Part shown: positions 13,083 to 23,604 of the stretch, in pieces
Position numbering within the stretch: the stretch's first letter is position 1
How the letters are laid out: each line of letters starts with the position of its first letter
Source: Gymnopus androsaceus JB14
Lineage: Eukaryota; Basidiomycota; Agaricomycetes; Agaricales; Omphalotaceae
Direction of reading: 5' to 3'
Assembly (NCBI GenBank): GCA_009733575.1
Contig: ML769428.1
Location: 62,001-126,000 of the forward strand
DNA length: 64,000 nt
Program-made: the position numbers and the translations under genes
Notes under the pieces: model-generated
Told to the model about the DNA's origin: nothing
The model's input: only the letters and a program-made list of their open reading frames with translations
Database searches by the model: none

Positions 13083-13732
13083 GTTTCGTTGTATCACAGA
13101 GTCTCTCTGCATGTTCTCTGGCGTGCGTATCTCAGGCTGCGACGGCAAATGGGTGCGGTAGTTTGTGAGTTTGTGAAAAAATACTGTGCCTTGCTAAACG
13201 AATACTAACGTAGCTGCCATTCAGCGCAAACATTACCTGTGTATGTACCAGTGCACAGTTCCAGCAAGATGCTCGATCATGTCTCCATAGCGGAGTGTAC
13301 AATGTCGGATCTGACCACCTTGGAAGGTCTACAGGCAATCAGTGTGTGGATCCAGTGAGCAAGCTTCTTTCTTTTTCCTTCTTTCGTCCTATTCAACTCA
13401 CCATCTCTGATCCAATTAGGCGGTCTTTCTGCAACCGGAGCACCCACCAGCACCGGAACTTTCATTGCGACGGGTATTAGCAGCGGTACTGGAACGAGCC
13501 TTATCCCCAGCACCAGTTCAGGCGCTGCTTCAACCACTGCTTCAGGCGCTTCAGGCGCTTCAGCTCTTCTGTGAGCGGTTCAGCTCCAACTTCTAATACC
13601 GCCGGTGGAAGTACCACCGCCGCGTCTTCTGGTTCCAGTCCAGCACCGACCAGTGGCGATAAAAGGATTGAAATTCCGTTGGGAATGATATTCGGAATCG
13701 GTGTCACGTTGATGGCGGGGTTGTTGGGCTGA
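13083..13732 (+). CDS. CFEM-domain surface protein, Ser/Thr-rich, probable GPI anchor (5' end undefined, one frame break)
   Basis: CFEM domains are eight-cysteine extracellular modules of fungal surface proteins, some binding heme or acting in adhesion. Exon 13083-13164 encodes SACSLACVSQAATANGCGSF. Exon 13225-13343 continues with ITCVCTSAQFQQDARSCL and reaches the last cysteine, whose codon would be split T|GC if the 13344 GTGTGG donor is used. The third exon (13420-13732) is a Ser/Thr/Gly/Ala-rich linker ending in a hydrophobic tail (IPLGMIFGIGVTLMAGLLG) typical of a GPI-anchor signal. Linker and tail are in different frames, with a one-base shift near 13555-13565 in a GGCGCTTCA repeat. The signal-peptide exon was not found upstream. 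The domain call is solid; the ends of the model are not. Confidence 0.72.
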
Positions 13733-14472
13733 GACGATCGATAGGCTGTAGCACAAAGTCTTGTACGAAAATTGTTTCGTATATCTCGCGTCCTTGGCTA
13801 TGTTTCCTTCGCTATGTATATCAACTCCAAAAGTTATCCTGTGTATATGAAATATATTCATTGCAAATGCACCGGTTGACATAGTCTATACACTGACACG
13901 ACGATGTGATGTTAGTTGTGTCTATGAGCTGAGACTCTGAGCATTTGCATCACCAAGTAATTCTCTCGACCAGTGGATCAAAGCTATTTGTGATATACGA
14001 CTTTTGTGTCGTTCAAACTTCATCCGAAAAGTGCCGCAGATATAAAGCAGGGTTTTGAGCAATTCGGATCAATGGATACAGTCATAAAACTACAGCAGCG
14101 GCTGGTCGCCGTTCAGTATACTGTATCCTAAGGCCGCTTACGTCAGGCCAAAGCGATACTTAGCGATCAAACGAAGATAAGTTGGATATCCTGTTATCCA
14201 AATGGCTCACTGAGTAAGAGATGCCGAAGTCGACCAAAGAGTAGGAAAAGATGAAAATGTAAGTGAACAAAACAAGAACTGGCCTCTCGAGCTTATGTAC
14301 ATGAAAATTTAATCGATAACCATCACACGCAAATCACGGTGCCGCTATATTTCGGACGCTTGGACCCCAATGGGTGTAGTCTTGCCGAATTTGCGAACTC
14401 GAGCGTCCCGATCCATGTCTCGATCAGAATTGCGCAGCCTGTGAGCGTCAATCCATCCATCCATAGACGACC
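13733..14472. other. Intergenic stretch, nothing recognised
   Basis: No supported gene. The first 150 bases are the likely 3' untranslated region of the CFEM gene. Confidence 0.4.
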
Positions 14473-14742
14473 ATGGCTGGTGGTAAGGCGAGCATAGGAT
14501 TCAACGACACCGATGATTTAGATGTATACGATGGCAGTTCCGGCGATGGAGAAAGAATATCAGTTGGTGGACCGAAATCGAACTGGCAGGTAATTTGCCT
14601 CTTCGAGAGTCTGCCTTGATTTTGAGTCTTATTTTTTTTTTCCAGAGATCCTCTTCCGGACTAAGCACAGGCACGGAATAAACGTCGGTGGTGGGTTCAT
14701 GTTGTCGGGCAAACAAGACCGATGGTCAGTTCAGCTCTGACT
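14473..14742 (+). CDS. Possible small two-exon gene, unknown function
   Basis: An ATG at 14473 opens a 39-codon exon (MAGGKASIGFNDTDDLDVYD and onward) that ends exactly at a GTAATT donor. The following intron ends in a T-rich tract and TTCCAG. Depending on the acceptor, the second exon adds either about 11 codons or about 30 codons (ILFRTKHRHGINVGGGFML and onward). I do not recognise the product. The clean splice signals and acidic N-terminus are the only support. Confidence 0.25.
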
Positions 14743-15059
14743 AGATCTGACTACTGAACTACACAATGATTTTGCTTGTGCTTCGCTTTTACAGGTATCC
14801 TCTTCCTCATTCCTGATATCAGCGCGTATGGTCTCAATATCAGGTTCAAGGTTCCAACTCGAACAAGGAGAATGTCGAGCGTGATAATACTGCTGCAGCA
14901 TTGATTTCCCATCTCAGCGAGAATCCATACCGGGCCAAACACCGTTCCCCTTTGCACCTCGTTCCGTTTTCGACTTTATGGCCCAAAACGACGCTGAGAC
15001 GCCGAAAAACATCCAGCAACTTTAGATTCTTCCTCACGAGTTAGGCTAGCACAGATTCA

Positions 15060-15850
15060 GAAAAAAAGGAATATATTTTTACAATCACCTCCGAGTCCTA
15101 GTCCTCCTGTTCCTCAACTACCGACCAAGTTTCATCCGCTGCTCCTGGTACGACTCCCCGTTCTTCGTGCGCCGACCTTCAGATCGCCCATGCCTCTCTG
15201 AGGCTTTCAGCTTTGCTCCATAAATCCGATGAAACAAGCACGGATATACGGTCTATATGCACTCACAGGCTGATTTCTAAGTATCAACTATCTCATATAA
15301 GCCGCTCGTTCACAAGCATAGCCAGCGAGACAGTAAGCAAGAGGTTTGGCGTGAAGAAGAGGATCAAACGCTGAAGAGGTTGAATCTTCGAAGGAAGATT
15401 CAACCTCTTCAGCGTTTGATCCTCTTCTTCCGGTCTAACCTTCTCTGCTGGTTCCGCAGCTGAATTTAGTCGACAGTGTCAACGCAGGTGGTCCTAGCCA
15501 ACGTCAGTTCTGGTGATGAGGACGAGATGTAGGGCCGGGATCCATTGTCATACGAGCGACCCTGTGTTGACATGCTCGCCATTTTGCGCGCGATAGTACT
15601 GGTGCCAGAGTTAACAGGAGGATGACGAGGTAAGCCCTTCATCAATATCTGCGCCTGTTCTTGCTACTCGCTACTCCTACTGCTGTCCCTGTTGCTTTAG
15701 ACTCGGCTCCAATGGATTTGTCTGTAGATGCCTTTGAGGCGATTGGGGAGTTGAGTACCGGTATTTTTGATAGTGAGTGACTTCTAACATACTACGGCTG
15801 GTATGAAGAGGAACTAATCTCATTTCATAGCCGCCTGGGTCCTTTCTTAA
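15060..15850 (+). pseudogene. Coding-like remnants of an unrecognised gene
   Basis: Several stretches have coding texture without a continuous model. About 15125-15375 gives SSAAPGTTPRSSCADLQIAH and onward, about 15703-15769 gives PMDLSVDAFEAIGELSTGIF, and a GTGAGT donor then leads to an exon ending in AWVLS and a stop. Frames change between the pieces, and the perfect hairpin at 15353-15430 interrupts the first. I read this as a broken or misassembled gene of unknown function, with low confidence. Confidence 0.25.
15353..15430. repeat. Perfect 37-bp inverted repeat (long hairpin, 4-nt loop)
   Basis: The left arm 15353-15389 and right arm 15394-15430 are exact reverse complements, separated by GAAG. 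The arms begin GAAGAAGAGGATCAAACGCT. No tract or terminator function is implied. It could be a transposon scar, a foldback or a source of double-stranded RNA, but also an assembly foldback artefact. Confidence 0.9.
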
Positions 15851-16474
15851 ATCACTAGAATACCTATGATCGACCAATGATCCTCCTGCATAGCTCACAC
15901 ATTCGTGAAGGCTTCGTGAAATGTGACTGGGATCGGACTACGGACTACGGACTCTTCATTCATCCTTTTCGTTTATCTATGACTTGGACTTGGACTTGTC
16001 TGTACCCGCGATACCCGACGACCAGCGAATCGATTTACATACATTCAGTTACGTTCGTTAAACGCGAGAGTCGATGGATAAGAAGGAAAAGAAGTAAAAG
16101 AAAGGGAGAAACGGAAAGTTATTGTAGTCGTTTATAGACGACGTCTGCGATGGAGGTAGGTGACTCGCTACATGTGGTTGTAGACTAGCCGAGGAAGAAG
16201 AAGAAGGAAAAAAAGGAAAAGGACAAATGTCAAGTCGAAAAGGGTTCAGGAAGTCAAACCGCACACCCCCAGGGGTTGTCGTGACGATGATATGTGGTGT
16301 AGAGCTTCACCAAATCTGCCTAGCCTCGTTCAAAGTTGGATGTCGATGTGGAAATGACCCCTTCGGAAGGGACCGAGAGAGAATAAATGTAGAAACTTAT
16401 AAGATACAGTAATAGCAAATATTACATTAAACCCAAAAACGCAAGCAACAATGGCAAAACTAGAGAGAGGAACA
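15851..16474. other. Intergenic stretch, purine-rich in part
   Basis: The plus strand from about 16075 to 16230 is A/G-rich (many GAAGAAG and GGAAAAGG words). It lies downstream of the minus-strand gene that ends at 16475. No gene is supported. Confidence 0.4.
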
Positions 16475-17970
16475 TCACACCAAAAATCCATCCGTGGTAT
16501 GTTTCGAAAGAATATTATTATTGAACCTTAGATTAGGTATGATATCGAATGTTCCAGGCATTTCTCTACCGTTATTATTCCGCAAAGTGTAGGCATCAAT
16601 CCATCCACAGACCACATCATTATGATCAAGGGTAACCGGCTCAGAAACATAGAAGGCCTCAAGAGAAAATATCTTTTGTGCCATGTGAGCAGTGTACCAA
16701 ATCATGGCAGCTTTGATCTCTGTACCAGTGTTAGGTGCGGGTTTCCATTGTATTTGGTTTCCAAAGTCTAGATGCCTCAGTGCATTGAATAAATTCAGCA
16801 CTCGTAGCGAAGAAAATGGCGAAAGAAGCATAAGGAGATCCTAGAAAAAGATGAGTGTCAAGTGCCAAAAGAGACAATACAACGTACAACAGGTGTCTCA
16901 CTCGGTGAGCGGTACGCAATAGTCAACACAGAGATCTGAGGGAACAAGGAATGTACAAGTCGCAAAAGTGGATCCAAAGACTCTCTGACCTCCAGGATCA
17001 GTCCGGTGACATGCCACTCACCAAAAGGCCTTGAAGCGCGAGCAGATTCTGAACCTGAGGTACATCGAGTAACAGCAAAAACTTTGACATCCATAGTGTC
17101 ATCAATTCTCGCTCTGCAGCTCTCTTCAATAAAGGGAAGGATATAGTGACTGACATTGAGGTAAGTGGTCAGTTGGAAGGTGATTTTTTTCAGTAATGGA
17201 TGTGCAAGTGCAAACTCGGGGAGCCATGACAAAGAGTAAGAGGATGTCCGCAGCAGGATTTCAAGCTCCTGAAGGCCACGAAACACATCCATTTGCAGGA
17301 TATCAAGTTTGCGTGCTACTAATTGCTTCACCTGCAAGCCATGGGCCAAGGAGATGTGATAACTCTGGTTGAACGGCGATAGAAGGATAAAGGCGTTCAA
17401 CAACCATTTTCTGCAAGTCTCCAGGTGATACATAGGGGAGTAACTCCTCCACTGCCTTCATTAGTGAGTTATCTCCCAATGTACCAAGGAAGACAGTTGT
17501 GACGGGATGATGTTGCAGTGCGGCGAGTAATTGCTGATCAACAGCGAAATTTTCTAGATTTATTTGGGAGAGATTCATTAAAAATGAAGAAGATGTATCA
17601 GGCTGGTTCGTTGGTAGTGGTTTCCACAGGATGGGTCAAAGTCATTGAGAGTGAGAGTCCTGCAGTATTGCCAATTTCGTCAATCAGTGTCTGATAGTTC
17701 ACAAATATTCAGCATACCTGATAACGATGCGAAAGTAGCACATTGTTCCGAGAAATTGCGCAGATCTTTGCCTTTTATCTCGACATATGCAAAGAGAAAC
17801 GGCAAACATAATCGTCGAAATTGGCGACTGACCACAGACAATGAGAACAGTTCACTGCGCGCATATTTCCATCGAAATCGCGGGTTTTCGCGTTCGATGA
17901 ATTCTGGATTATAGGCAAGATTTTCCAGCACGGCTTGTAGAAGCTCTTCAGGCAGATCAGCCGTGGACAT
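16475..17970 (-). CDS. F-box/LRR-like family protein, paralogue A
   Basis: This is a member of an agaric-specific F-box-like family, with its paralogue B at about 19950-21530. Exon 1 (17718-17970) begins MSTADLPEELLQAVLENLAY, then a short F-box-like segment and RRLCLPFLFAYVEIKG. Later exons give LMNLSQINLENF, VFRGLQELEILLRTSSYSLS, WLPEFALAHPLLKKITFQL and SSLRVLNLFNALRHLDFG, a leucine-rich layout shared with copy B. Introns are at 17660-17717 and about 16839-16886. Two frame changes are apparent: one near 17600-17650 and one at 17392-17393, where one base less in a GG pair restores the frame. The start at 17970 lies 95 bp from the divergent RING-CH gene. The role is presumed substrate recognition for ubiquitination. 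Confidence 0.68.
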
Positions 17971-18065
17971 GGTGGTTGAGAGGCAGAAAATAAGCGCTAG
18001 GCGCTAAGCAGCTTCTCCTACTCCCATGTCGCGTCGAAGGTCCACTTTATTGAACAGTCTCTCAA
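17971..18065. promoter_or_regulatory. 95-bp divergent promoter between F-box A and the RING-CH gene
   Basis: The proposed start codons at 17970 (minus) and 18066 (plus) are only 95 bp apart, so both promoters must overlap. No clear TATA box is visible. Shared regulation of the two ubiquitin-related genes is an inference. Confidence 0.45.
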
Positions 18066-19611
18066 ATGAAGGCGATAAGGAAAGCTCCCACCGTCAATGA
18101 TCTACGAGTTCGTTTCCATCCTTTCGTGTATAAAATTTCGCGCTAACCTTTACAGTTAAAAGAATGCTATATCTGCAGAGACGAGGAACGATTCGACGGT
18201 TAGCTTTGCTAGCTAAATCTCAGATAATTATTGAGCTATTGGCTTCAGATCCTTCTAAAAAGCGTCAGGAGTGGGTTCATCCTTGTAAATGCACTCTAAT
18301 TGCGCACCAATCATGTCTTATGAATCTATTATCGAGCCGGCCAACGAGCAGACTAAAGTGTCCTCAATGCGGGTACGAATATCAGGTTGAAAGAAATCTA
18401 CCACTTCTGGTTACTTCGCTACTTTTCCGAGCTGGTGACGCTCTGTTCCAAGCAATGGGAACGAGTTTTATCGCTACTTCTGCCGTTGGCTTGGGCGCTT
18501 TTGCCGTTTCGGGCTTGTTCGCGGTCGGGACTGGGTATGGCGCCCTAGCGGTCAGAGAATACTTTGGTGCTGGGTACGTGAAATGCCTACAAAATTTGTA
18601 AAGAAGCTCAATTATCGCAGGTTGTTCGATCTTTTACTGACAGATGAGCCCACGAATTGGCATATTGGCCATCATCTAGTTCTTCTTCCTGACTCCGATA
18701 CGTCTTGTTTCTCCCTTCCTGACTCCTGGCTACTTTGAACCCTTTTTCTTTCTGTGGCCATCGATTCCTCCTCGTTCAGTGCGGGAACAGCTTGCCGCCC
18801 AATCTAATCGAATCGATGGTGCTACATTCCCCGCTCGTTCCGAGTCGGAAACTGCATGGCGTCCTGGACTTAAAACGTTCGGTTGCATTGTATTCGCCAC
18901 TTCCACTATTTATAACCGACTATTTCCTCGGTTCTCTGAATGGGTCTTGGGCATGAAACCTCCACAACGATCCAGCTTCCTTCAAGGGCTGACAATACGT
19001 CGGATTTTACGACGCCAAGAAGGTCCGAATGGCGAAGAGCAAGAAGCTCATGTACTGCAAGTGCAGAGAGAGGTTCAAGATGAGCCAGACTCACCCTTTG
19101 CCAACCTCGATGGCGTTACGCAGTACCCCAATATCTCAATAATGATTGGCCTTTTGAAGCCTTTCATTCGCTAGCGGAATGGGTCATCTTCTATATCTTG
19201 GCGCACAGCATTCAAGTACCCTACGCTTTTTCCTTGGTATCCAGCATCCCGTAATCATCTATTCGTCTCCGAAACTTGTACCGGAGCAGTATGAAAGTGT
19301 ATCATATTGGAGATATTTCACCGAATCAGCGATTCAACAAATGGATCCTGTGTGGTATGTTCAACGTTGTATTACCCAACGACATACAAAGCTGATGTAT
19401 GTTTAGGATCCGGAACTCGGTCGGCTTGGGTGTCTTCGTATGTGGTATGCGCAAATATTGTTCTGGGTGAACTCGCTCTTACTTTTTTGATCAGCTCAAA
19501 GATTGTGTTCATCTTTTCCACCTGTGGTTGACGAAGCGAGAACTGAATGGACGAAAGTTGAAGAACCGTGATTTCTCTGGAGTAGATCCCGAAGGAACTC
19601 GATCTAATTAG
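18066..19611 (+). CDS. RING-CH (MARCH-type) membrane E3 ubiquitin ligase, one or more frame breaks
   Basis: This is a membrane-anchored ubiquitin ligase with an N-terminal RING-variant zinc finger. Exon 1 (18066-18107) reads MKAIRKAPTVNDLR. Exon 2 (18156-18198) carries CYICRDEERFD. Exon 3 from 18249 carries PCKCTLIAHQSCL and CPQCGYEYQV, completing the C4HC3 pattern (C-x2-C, C-x-C, H-x2-C, C-x2-C). A glycine/alanine-rich membrane segment follows at about 18465-18570. After the intron at 18575 the sequence LFDLLLTDEPTNW continues, but its frame is lost at the CC of 18688-18689. The next frame holds the second membrane region and a charged loop. C-terminal exons give DPVW, NSVGLGVFV and HLWLTKRELNGRKLKNRDF before the stop at 19611. 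An intron at about 19118-19169 is inferred. The fold call is firm; the middle exons are less certain. Confidence 0.8.
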
Positions 19612-19949
19612 GCATGTACCTAACCCAACGTCCACCTAAGTGATTACAATTTTTTACTGTCCTTACTGTCCTTAATGAATGGCTTGGAGAGACTCCCGTG
19701 CTAGTTGAGCGTACACGATTGTACATGGTATACACATATGCTCATCGTCGGATGGATTACTTGAGTGCGTTCAGTTTCCTAGCACAGTGAGCCAAGATAC
19801 TTTGTAGATGCAGATTGAGACGCGGAGTAGTTGCTGAACCCGTTCGGACTGCACAACTTGGAGGTATCGTACTAGCCGGCAACAGAATCTTGATAATGTC
19901 TTGTCAGTTACAAGTACGTGGAAGTGAATCTATTAACTGTGTAAGTATA

Positions 19950-21560
19950 TCAAACATAAAACGTAGTATTCCAATGTCTCTGAGATCGATATCGTTCAGT
20001 GTTAAACCTAGGATTACTTGTACGTGGCATGAATTCAAGCGTCCCAACCATTTCCCGATGGTCAACACTCCGCAACTCAGCAGCATTGAGCCACCCCTGG
20101 ATATTCCAGCCGTCAGCGCCGACTTGCCCATCAGCGTGCTCATTGATGAAAAAGGCCTCGATAGAGAGAATCCTGCGTGCAATGCGAGAGGTGTAGCGAA
20201 TCATAGCAGCTTCCGTCTCAGCTGCCCCCGTTTGTGTTTTGCGGTCCTGGGCTCGAGTACGGCGAGGATATATATTATCACCATCGCCTGAAACTTCCCC
20301 TGACATTTGGTCTCCAAAGTCGAGGTGTTGAAATGTGCCAAGCAGGCTCACTACTTGCAGGGAAGAAAAGCGAGAAAGGGAGGTGACCAGGTCGTCCTAA
20401 AGCAACGTTAACAGGAAAAAAAATAGACGAGTCGGGAAAATAACATACAATAGCGAGGTATTTCTTAGCAGGACCCTTCATTGCTCGCTTCAATAGTCAA
20501 CGCAGAAATTTGAGGGAACAGAGAATGCGCAAGGGACAAAAGAGGTCCCGTTGATCCCCTGATACGCGTGCGTAGATACAGCCCAGTTACACACCACTCA
20601 CCAAAAGATCCTACAGCTAATCCTGCTTTGGTTCTAGTAACAGCAAAACCTCTTGCTCGAAGGCATCAAGTTTCTCTTCAGTCACCCACATCAAGGAAAG
20701 GTAGGATAAAAGGATTGAATTGCTTTCCACCCAGATTATGATCAATGAGGCTGAGCTTTTTCAGATGTGGGTGCGCAAGCATGAACTCGGGGAACCATGA
20801 TAAAATCCTGGTGGTATCCACTGTTAGTTCCAGCTCACAAAGGCCATGAAAGTTCCAAGTTTCGGATGATAGTGCCAATTCTAGGACTTTAAGCTTGCTC
20901 GCCAACCGCGTCAGTTGCACACCTTGATCAAGGTGTGCCTTGAGGAGGTCACTTTTGGTGAACATCTTGTCATAAATGATGAATTTCGACAAGGTATGGA
21001 TCTGATAAAACAGACTGGTTGATCAAACAAGTGATTCCGACAGTCATGACTGGATGGCGCTGGAGGGCAGCAAGGAGCTGGTAGACTGATATTAACATCT
21101 TCCAGGTTGATCTGGGATAGGTTAAATAGGATGGGAAGAAGGCGTCAATAGGTTCCTGTTGATTTCCTCGTGCACGGAGGCCAATTTGAGACGTGTAAGG
21201 GTGAATGGGCTCGCCGACAGTGAAGTGTGCTGTTTTCGAATCAGTCTTGAATCTTGGATGTACGAGAAGCAGAACATACCTAATATGCAGCGACAAAGAG
21301 CCATTAGCGATACATTGATCAGTGAATTTCTGCAGATCTTCATAGGTGATCACAAGGTGCGCAAAAAGAAATGGCAGACAGATTCGTCGCAGTTGATGAC
21401 TGGCCGTAGAAAGGGCGAGAAGGTGGTTGGTTGCATATTTACGGCAAGAATAGGGATTTTGGCGTTCGATGAAAACGGTATTATATGCAAGGTATTCCAC
21501 AACGACTTGAAGGATCTCCTCGGGGAACATGGTAGTTTGAGTCAAATAGACGCTGGTCAC
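19950..21560 (-). pseudogene. F-box/LRR-like family paralogue B, decayed
   Basis: The same exon order as paralogue A is visible: MFPEEILQVVVEYLAYN at the start (21530, or 21560 with 10 extra residues), RRICLPFLFAHLVIT, then NLSQINLEDVNIS, QLLAALQRHPVMTV, LTRLASKLKVLELALSSE, WFPEFMLAHPHLKKLSLID and SSLQVVSLLGTFQHLDFG. The intron at about 21232-21282 is intact. The coding blocks sit in alternating frames at several points between 20990 and 21230, and no homopolymer accounts for all of them. This looks like a true decaying duplicate rather than single-base noise. It lies tail-to-tail with the RING-CH gene and head-to-head with UVE1. Confidence 0.65.
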
Positions 21561-21660
21561 AACACGTGCTTATGAGACGCGATTCGATTCGAGGCTTCGA
21601 TCGTTTGGCTTCGATCGTCTCGCTCACAACGCATATGACGATGCATCCCCTATTTAGGGG
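21531..21660. promoter_or_regulatory. Divergent promoter between F-box B and UVE1
   Basis: The start of copy B (21530) and the most upstream UVE1 start (21661) are separated by 130 bp. A repeated word TTCGATCGTYTSGCT occurs twice at 21597-21627. UVE1 of Cryptococcus is known to be induced by light through the white-collar complex; whether that applies here is not visible from the sequence. Confidence 0.4.
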
Positions 21661-23396
21661 ATGCTCTTCTTCAAACCTCACATCTCATCGTTCTCAGCAT
21701 TTCGCGCGCCCTTTAGCTTGAAATTTCCGAGACCACTGATGGAGGACATAGCTCAACGTCGAAGTGCTCGAATCCGCACACAGTCAAAAACTGTGGTCAT
21801 AGCAGACGCCACCAGCGACGATGTTATCAGGAAAAGGAAGCGGATTTCGAAAGAAGTGACCATCGACGATGATGATTTCGTTTCTCCGAAGGCGAAGAAA
21901 AAGAAGTCCGAAAAGTCGCAGGATGATGTCGATGAGACCTCCAACAAAGTCAAAAAATCCAAACGACCCAAGCCTGAGCCTGTATATGTGATTCCGGACG
22001 TCGAGAAGCGAGAGACTCAGTTTCGTGGACGCCTTGGTAATGGTTTCAGCTCTCAAGCCATTTCAATACCTTACTGATTTTTGCCTTAGGTTATGCATGC
22101 CTTAACACGGTTCTTAGGAACAAGAAACCTGCATCTGAATCCGTGTTTTGCTCCAGGACTTGTCGGCGAGTAACGCTTCTCTCGCATAGGGAAACTATTT
22201 AATTACCCTTTAATGCAGAATCGACTCTATCAAGAAGAACGGCATGGATTGGGTCAAAGAGCTCGGTCGAAAGAACGTTCAGGATCTCATCACCATGATC
22301 CAATGGAACGAAGATAATGTACGCTCATTTCGTTACTACATGAATCACTACTCAAATGTCACCTAGAAAATCCGTTTCTTGCGTCTATCTTCCGAAATGT
22401 TCCCCTTTGCATCTCATTCCACTTACGGCTATTCTCTCGATTACTTGCGCCCCGCTTCTAGCTGAAGCTGGGGCATTGGCCGAGAAGTATGGACATCGAC
22501 TAACGTCGCATCCTGGACAATTCACTCAGCTTGGAAGTCCCAAACCCGCGGTCGTCGAAAGCTCCATTCGGGAGCTCGAGTACCACTGCCAGATGTTGGA
22601 ACTGATGGGCGTAGGAAAGGATGGCGTAACTATTCTCCATGTCAGCAGGACTTTTTATTTTCCTCTTTCAATGCTGACGATCTACAGGGAGGTGGTGTCT
22701 ACGATGATAAACCTGCAGCCATCGAAAGAATCAAGACGACGATTCGGGATGTCTTGCCCAAGAATGTAAGGGATAGATTGGTGCTGGAGAATGACGAGGT
22801 GAGCATTAGCATCGATGGACGTGATGCACTTTACTAACCTTTGTTCCGTAGCTCTGTTACAATGCCGAGGATCTATTGCCTATTTGTGAAGAACTAGATG
22901 TCCCTCTCGTTTTCGGTAGGCACACACCTTATCTCACTCCACGCACTTTCTCTGACCTCGATTTCCCATTCAGATTATCATCACGATGCATTAAACCCTT
23001 CTTCCATTCCACCTGCAACCATCATCGAAGCGCGCCAACGCGATCTTTGCCCGTCGGGGAATCAGACCCAAACAGCACCTCAGCGAGCCCCGTCCGGGTG
23101 CCATCACTCTTATGGAACGCAGAGCGCATGCTGATCGGTGCGAGCGACTTCCAGACGAAGTAGAGCTTGAGGACGTGGCCATCGATGTGGATTTGATGAT
23201 AGAGGCCAAGGATAAAGAGCAGGCGGTGTTGCATCTGTATAGGATTTATGGGCTGGAAGAAGTGAAAGTGGAATCTTTGCGTCCGCCTAATGAGAATCAA
23301 ACAAAGGAGACGAAGGGAAGGAAGTCGAATAAGAAGGCTAAGGGAAGTAAAGCTAAAGCCAATGACGAAGACAGTGGAGGTCTATCGGAGGTGTAG
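21661..23396 (+). CDS. UVE1: UV-damage endonuclease UVE1/UvdE
   Basis: This is a repair endonuclease that nicks 5' of UV photoproducts (TIM-barrel metalloenzyme). Exons are 21661-22036, 22090-22165, 22219-22318, 22367-22640, 22688-22798, 22852-22915 and 22974-23396. Conserved blocks occur in order: RLGYACLNTVLR, VFCSRTCRIDSI, FLRLSSEMFPFASHSTYGYS, HRLTSHPGQFTQL, ILHGGGVYDDK, RLVLENDE, LVFDYHHDALNP, RPKQHLSEPRPGAITLMERR and DLMIEAKDKEQAV. These supply the metal-binding His/Glu/Asp residues. The 22166 intron has a GC donor (GCGAGT). Starting at 21661 adds a 26-residue, acid-poor N-terminus resembling a mitochondrial targeting peptide; 21739 would be the nuclear-form start. Two frame breaks are apparent: C4 at 22450-22453 (C3 restores the frame) and 23029-23036. 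The basic C-terminal tail is KKAKGSKAKAN. Confidence 0.93.
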
Positions 23397-23499
23397 GACG
23401 TCGATGAAAATATTGCGACAAGAAATATAGCTTTGTTTTCTGGTGTCGGATGGTTTAGAATGAACCTGATGCAAAAGCACCACTATCGTCGGGATCGGC

Positions 23500-23604
23500 G
23501 ATATCGAAGCTCTGGGTTTCGCGTTCTATGAGTTCGGAATTATATGCAAGGATTTCCACCGTGCTTTAAAGCTCTCAGCAGATTACGGTAAGCATGGTGG
23601 TCAC
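23500..23604 (-). pseudogene. Relic of a third F-box family copy (N-terminal fragment)
   Basis: On the minus strand this segment aligns with the first exon of copies A and B. It gives ILAYNSELIERETQSF where A has NLAYNPEFIERENPRF, preceded by a start-like ATG and two stop codons. No further exons follow. It is a truncated, dead copy just behind UVE1. Confidence 0.6.

Noticed and set aside
19815..20291. 158-codon plus-strand frame
   Set aside because: It is the antisense of the C-terminal exon of F-box copy B, whose minus-strand similarity to copy A is clear.
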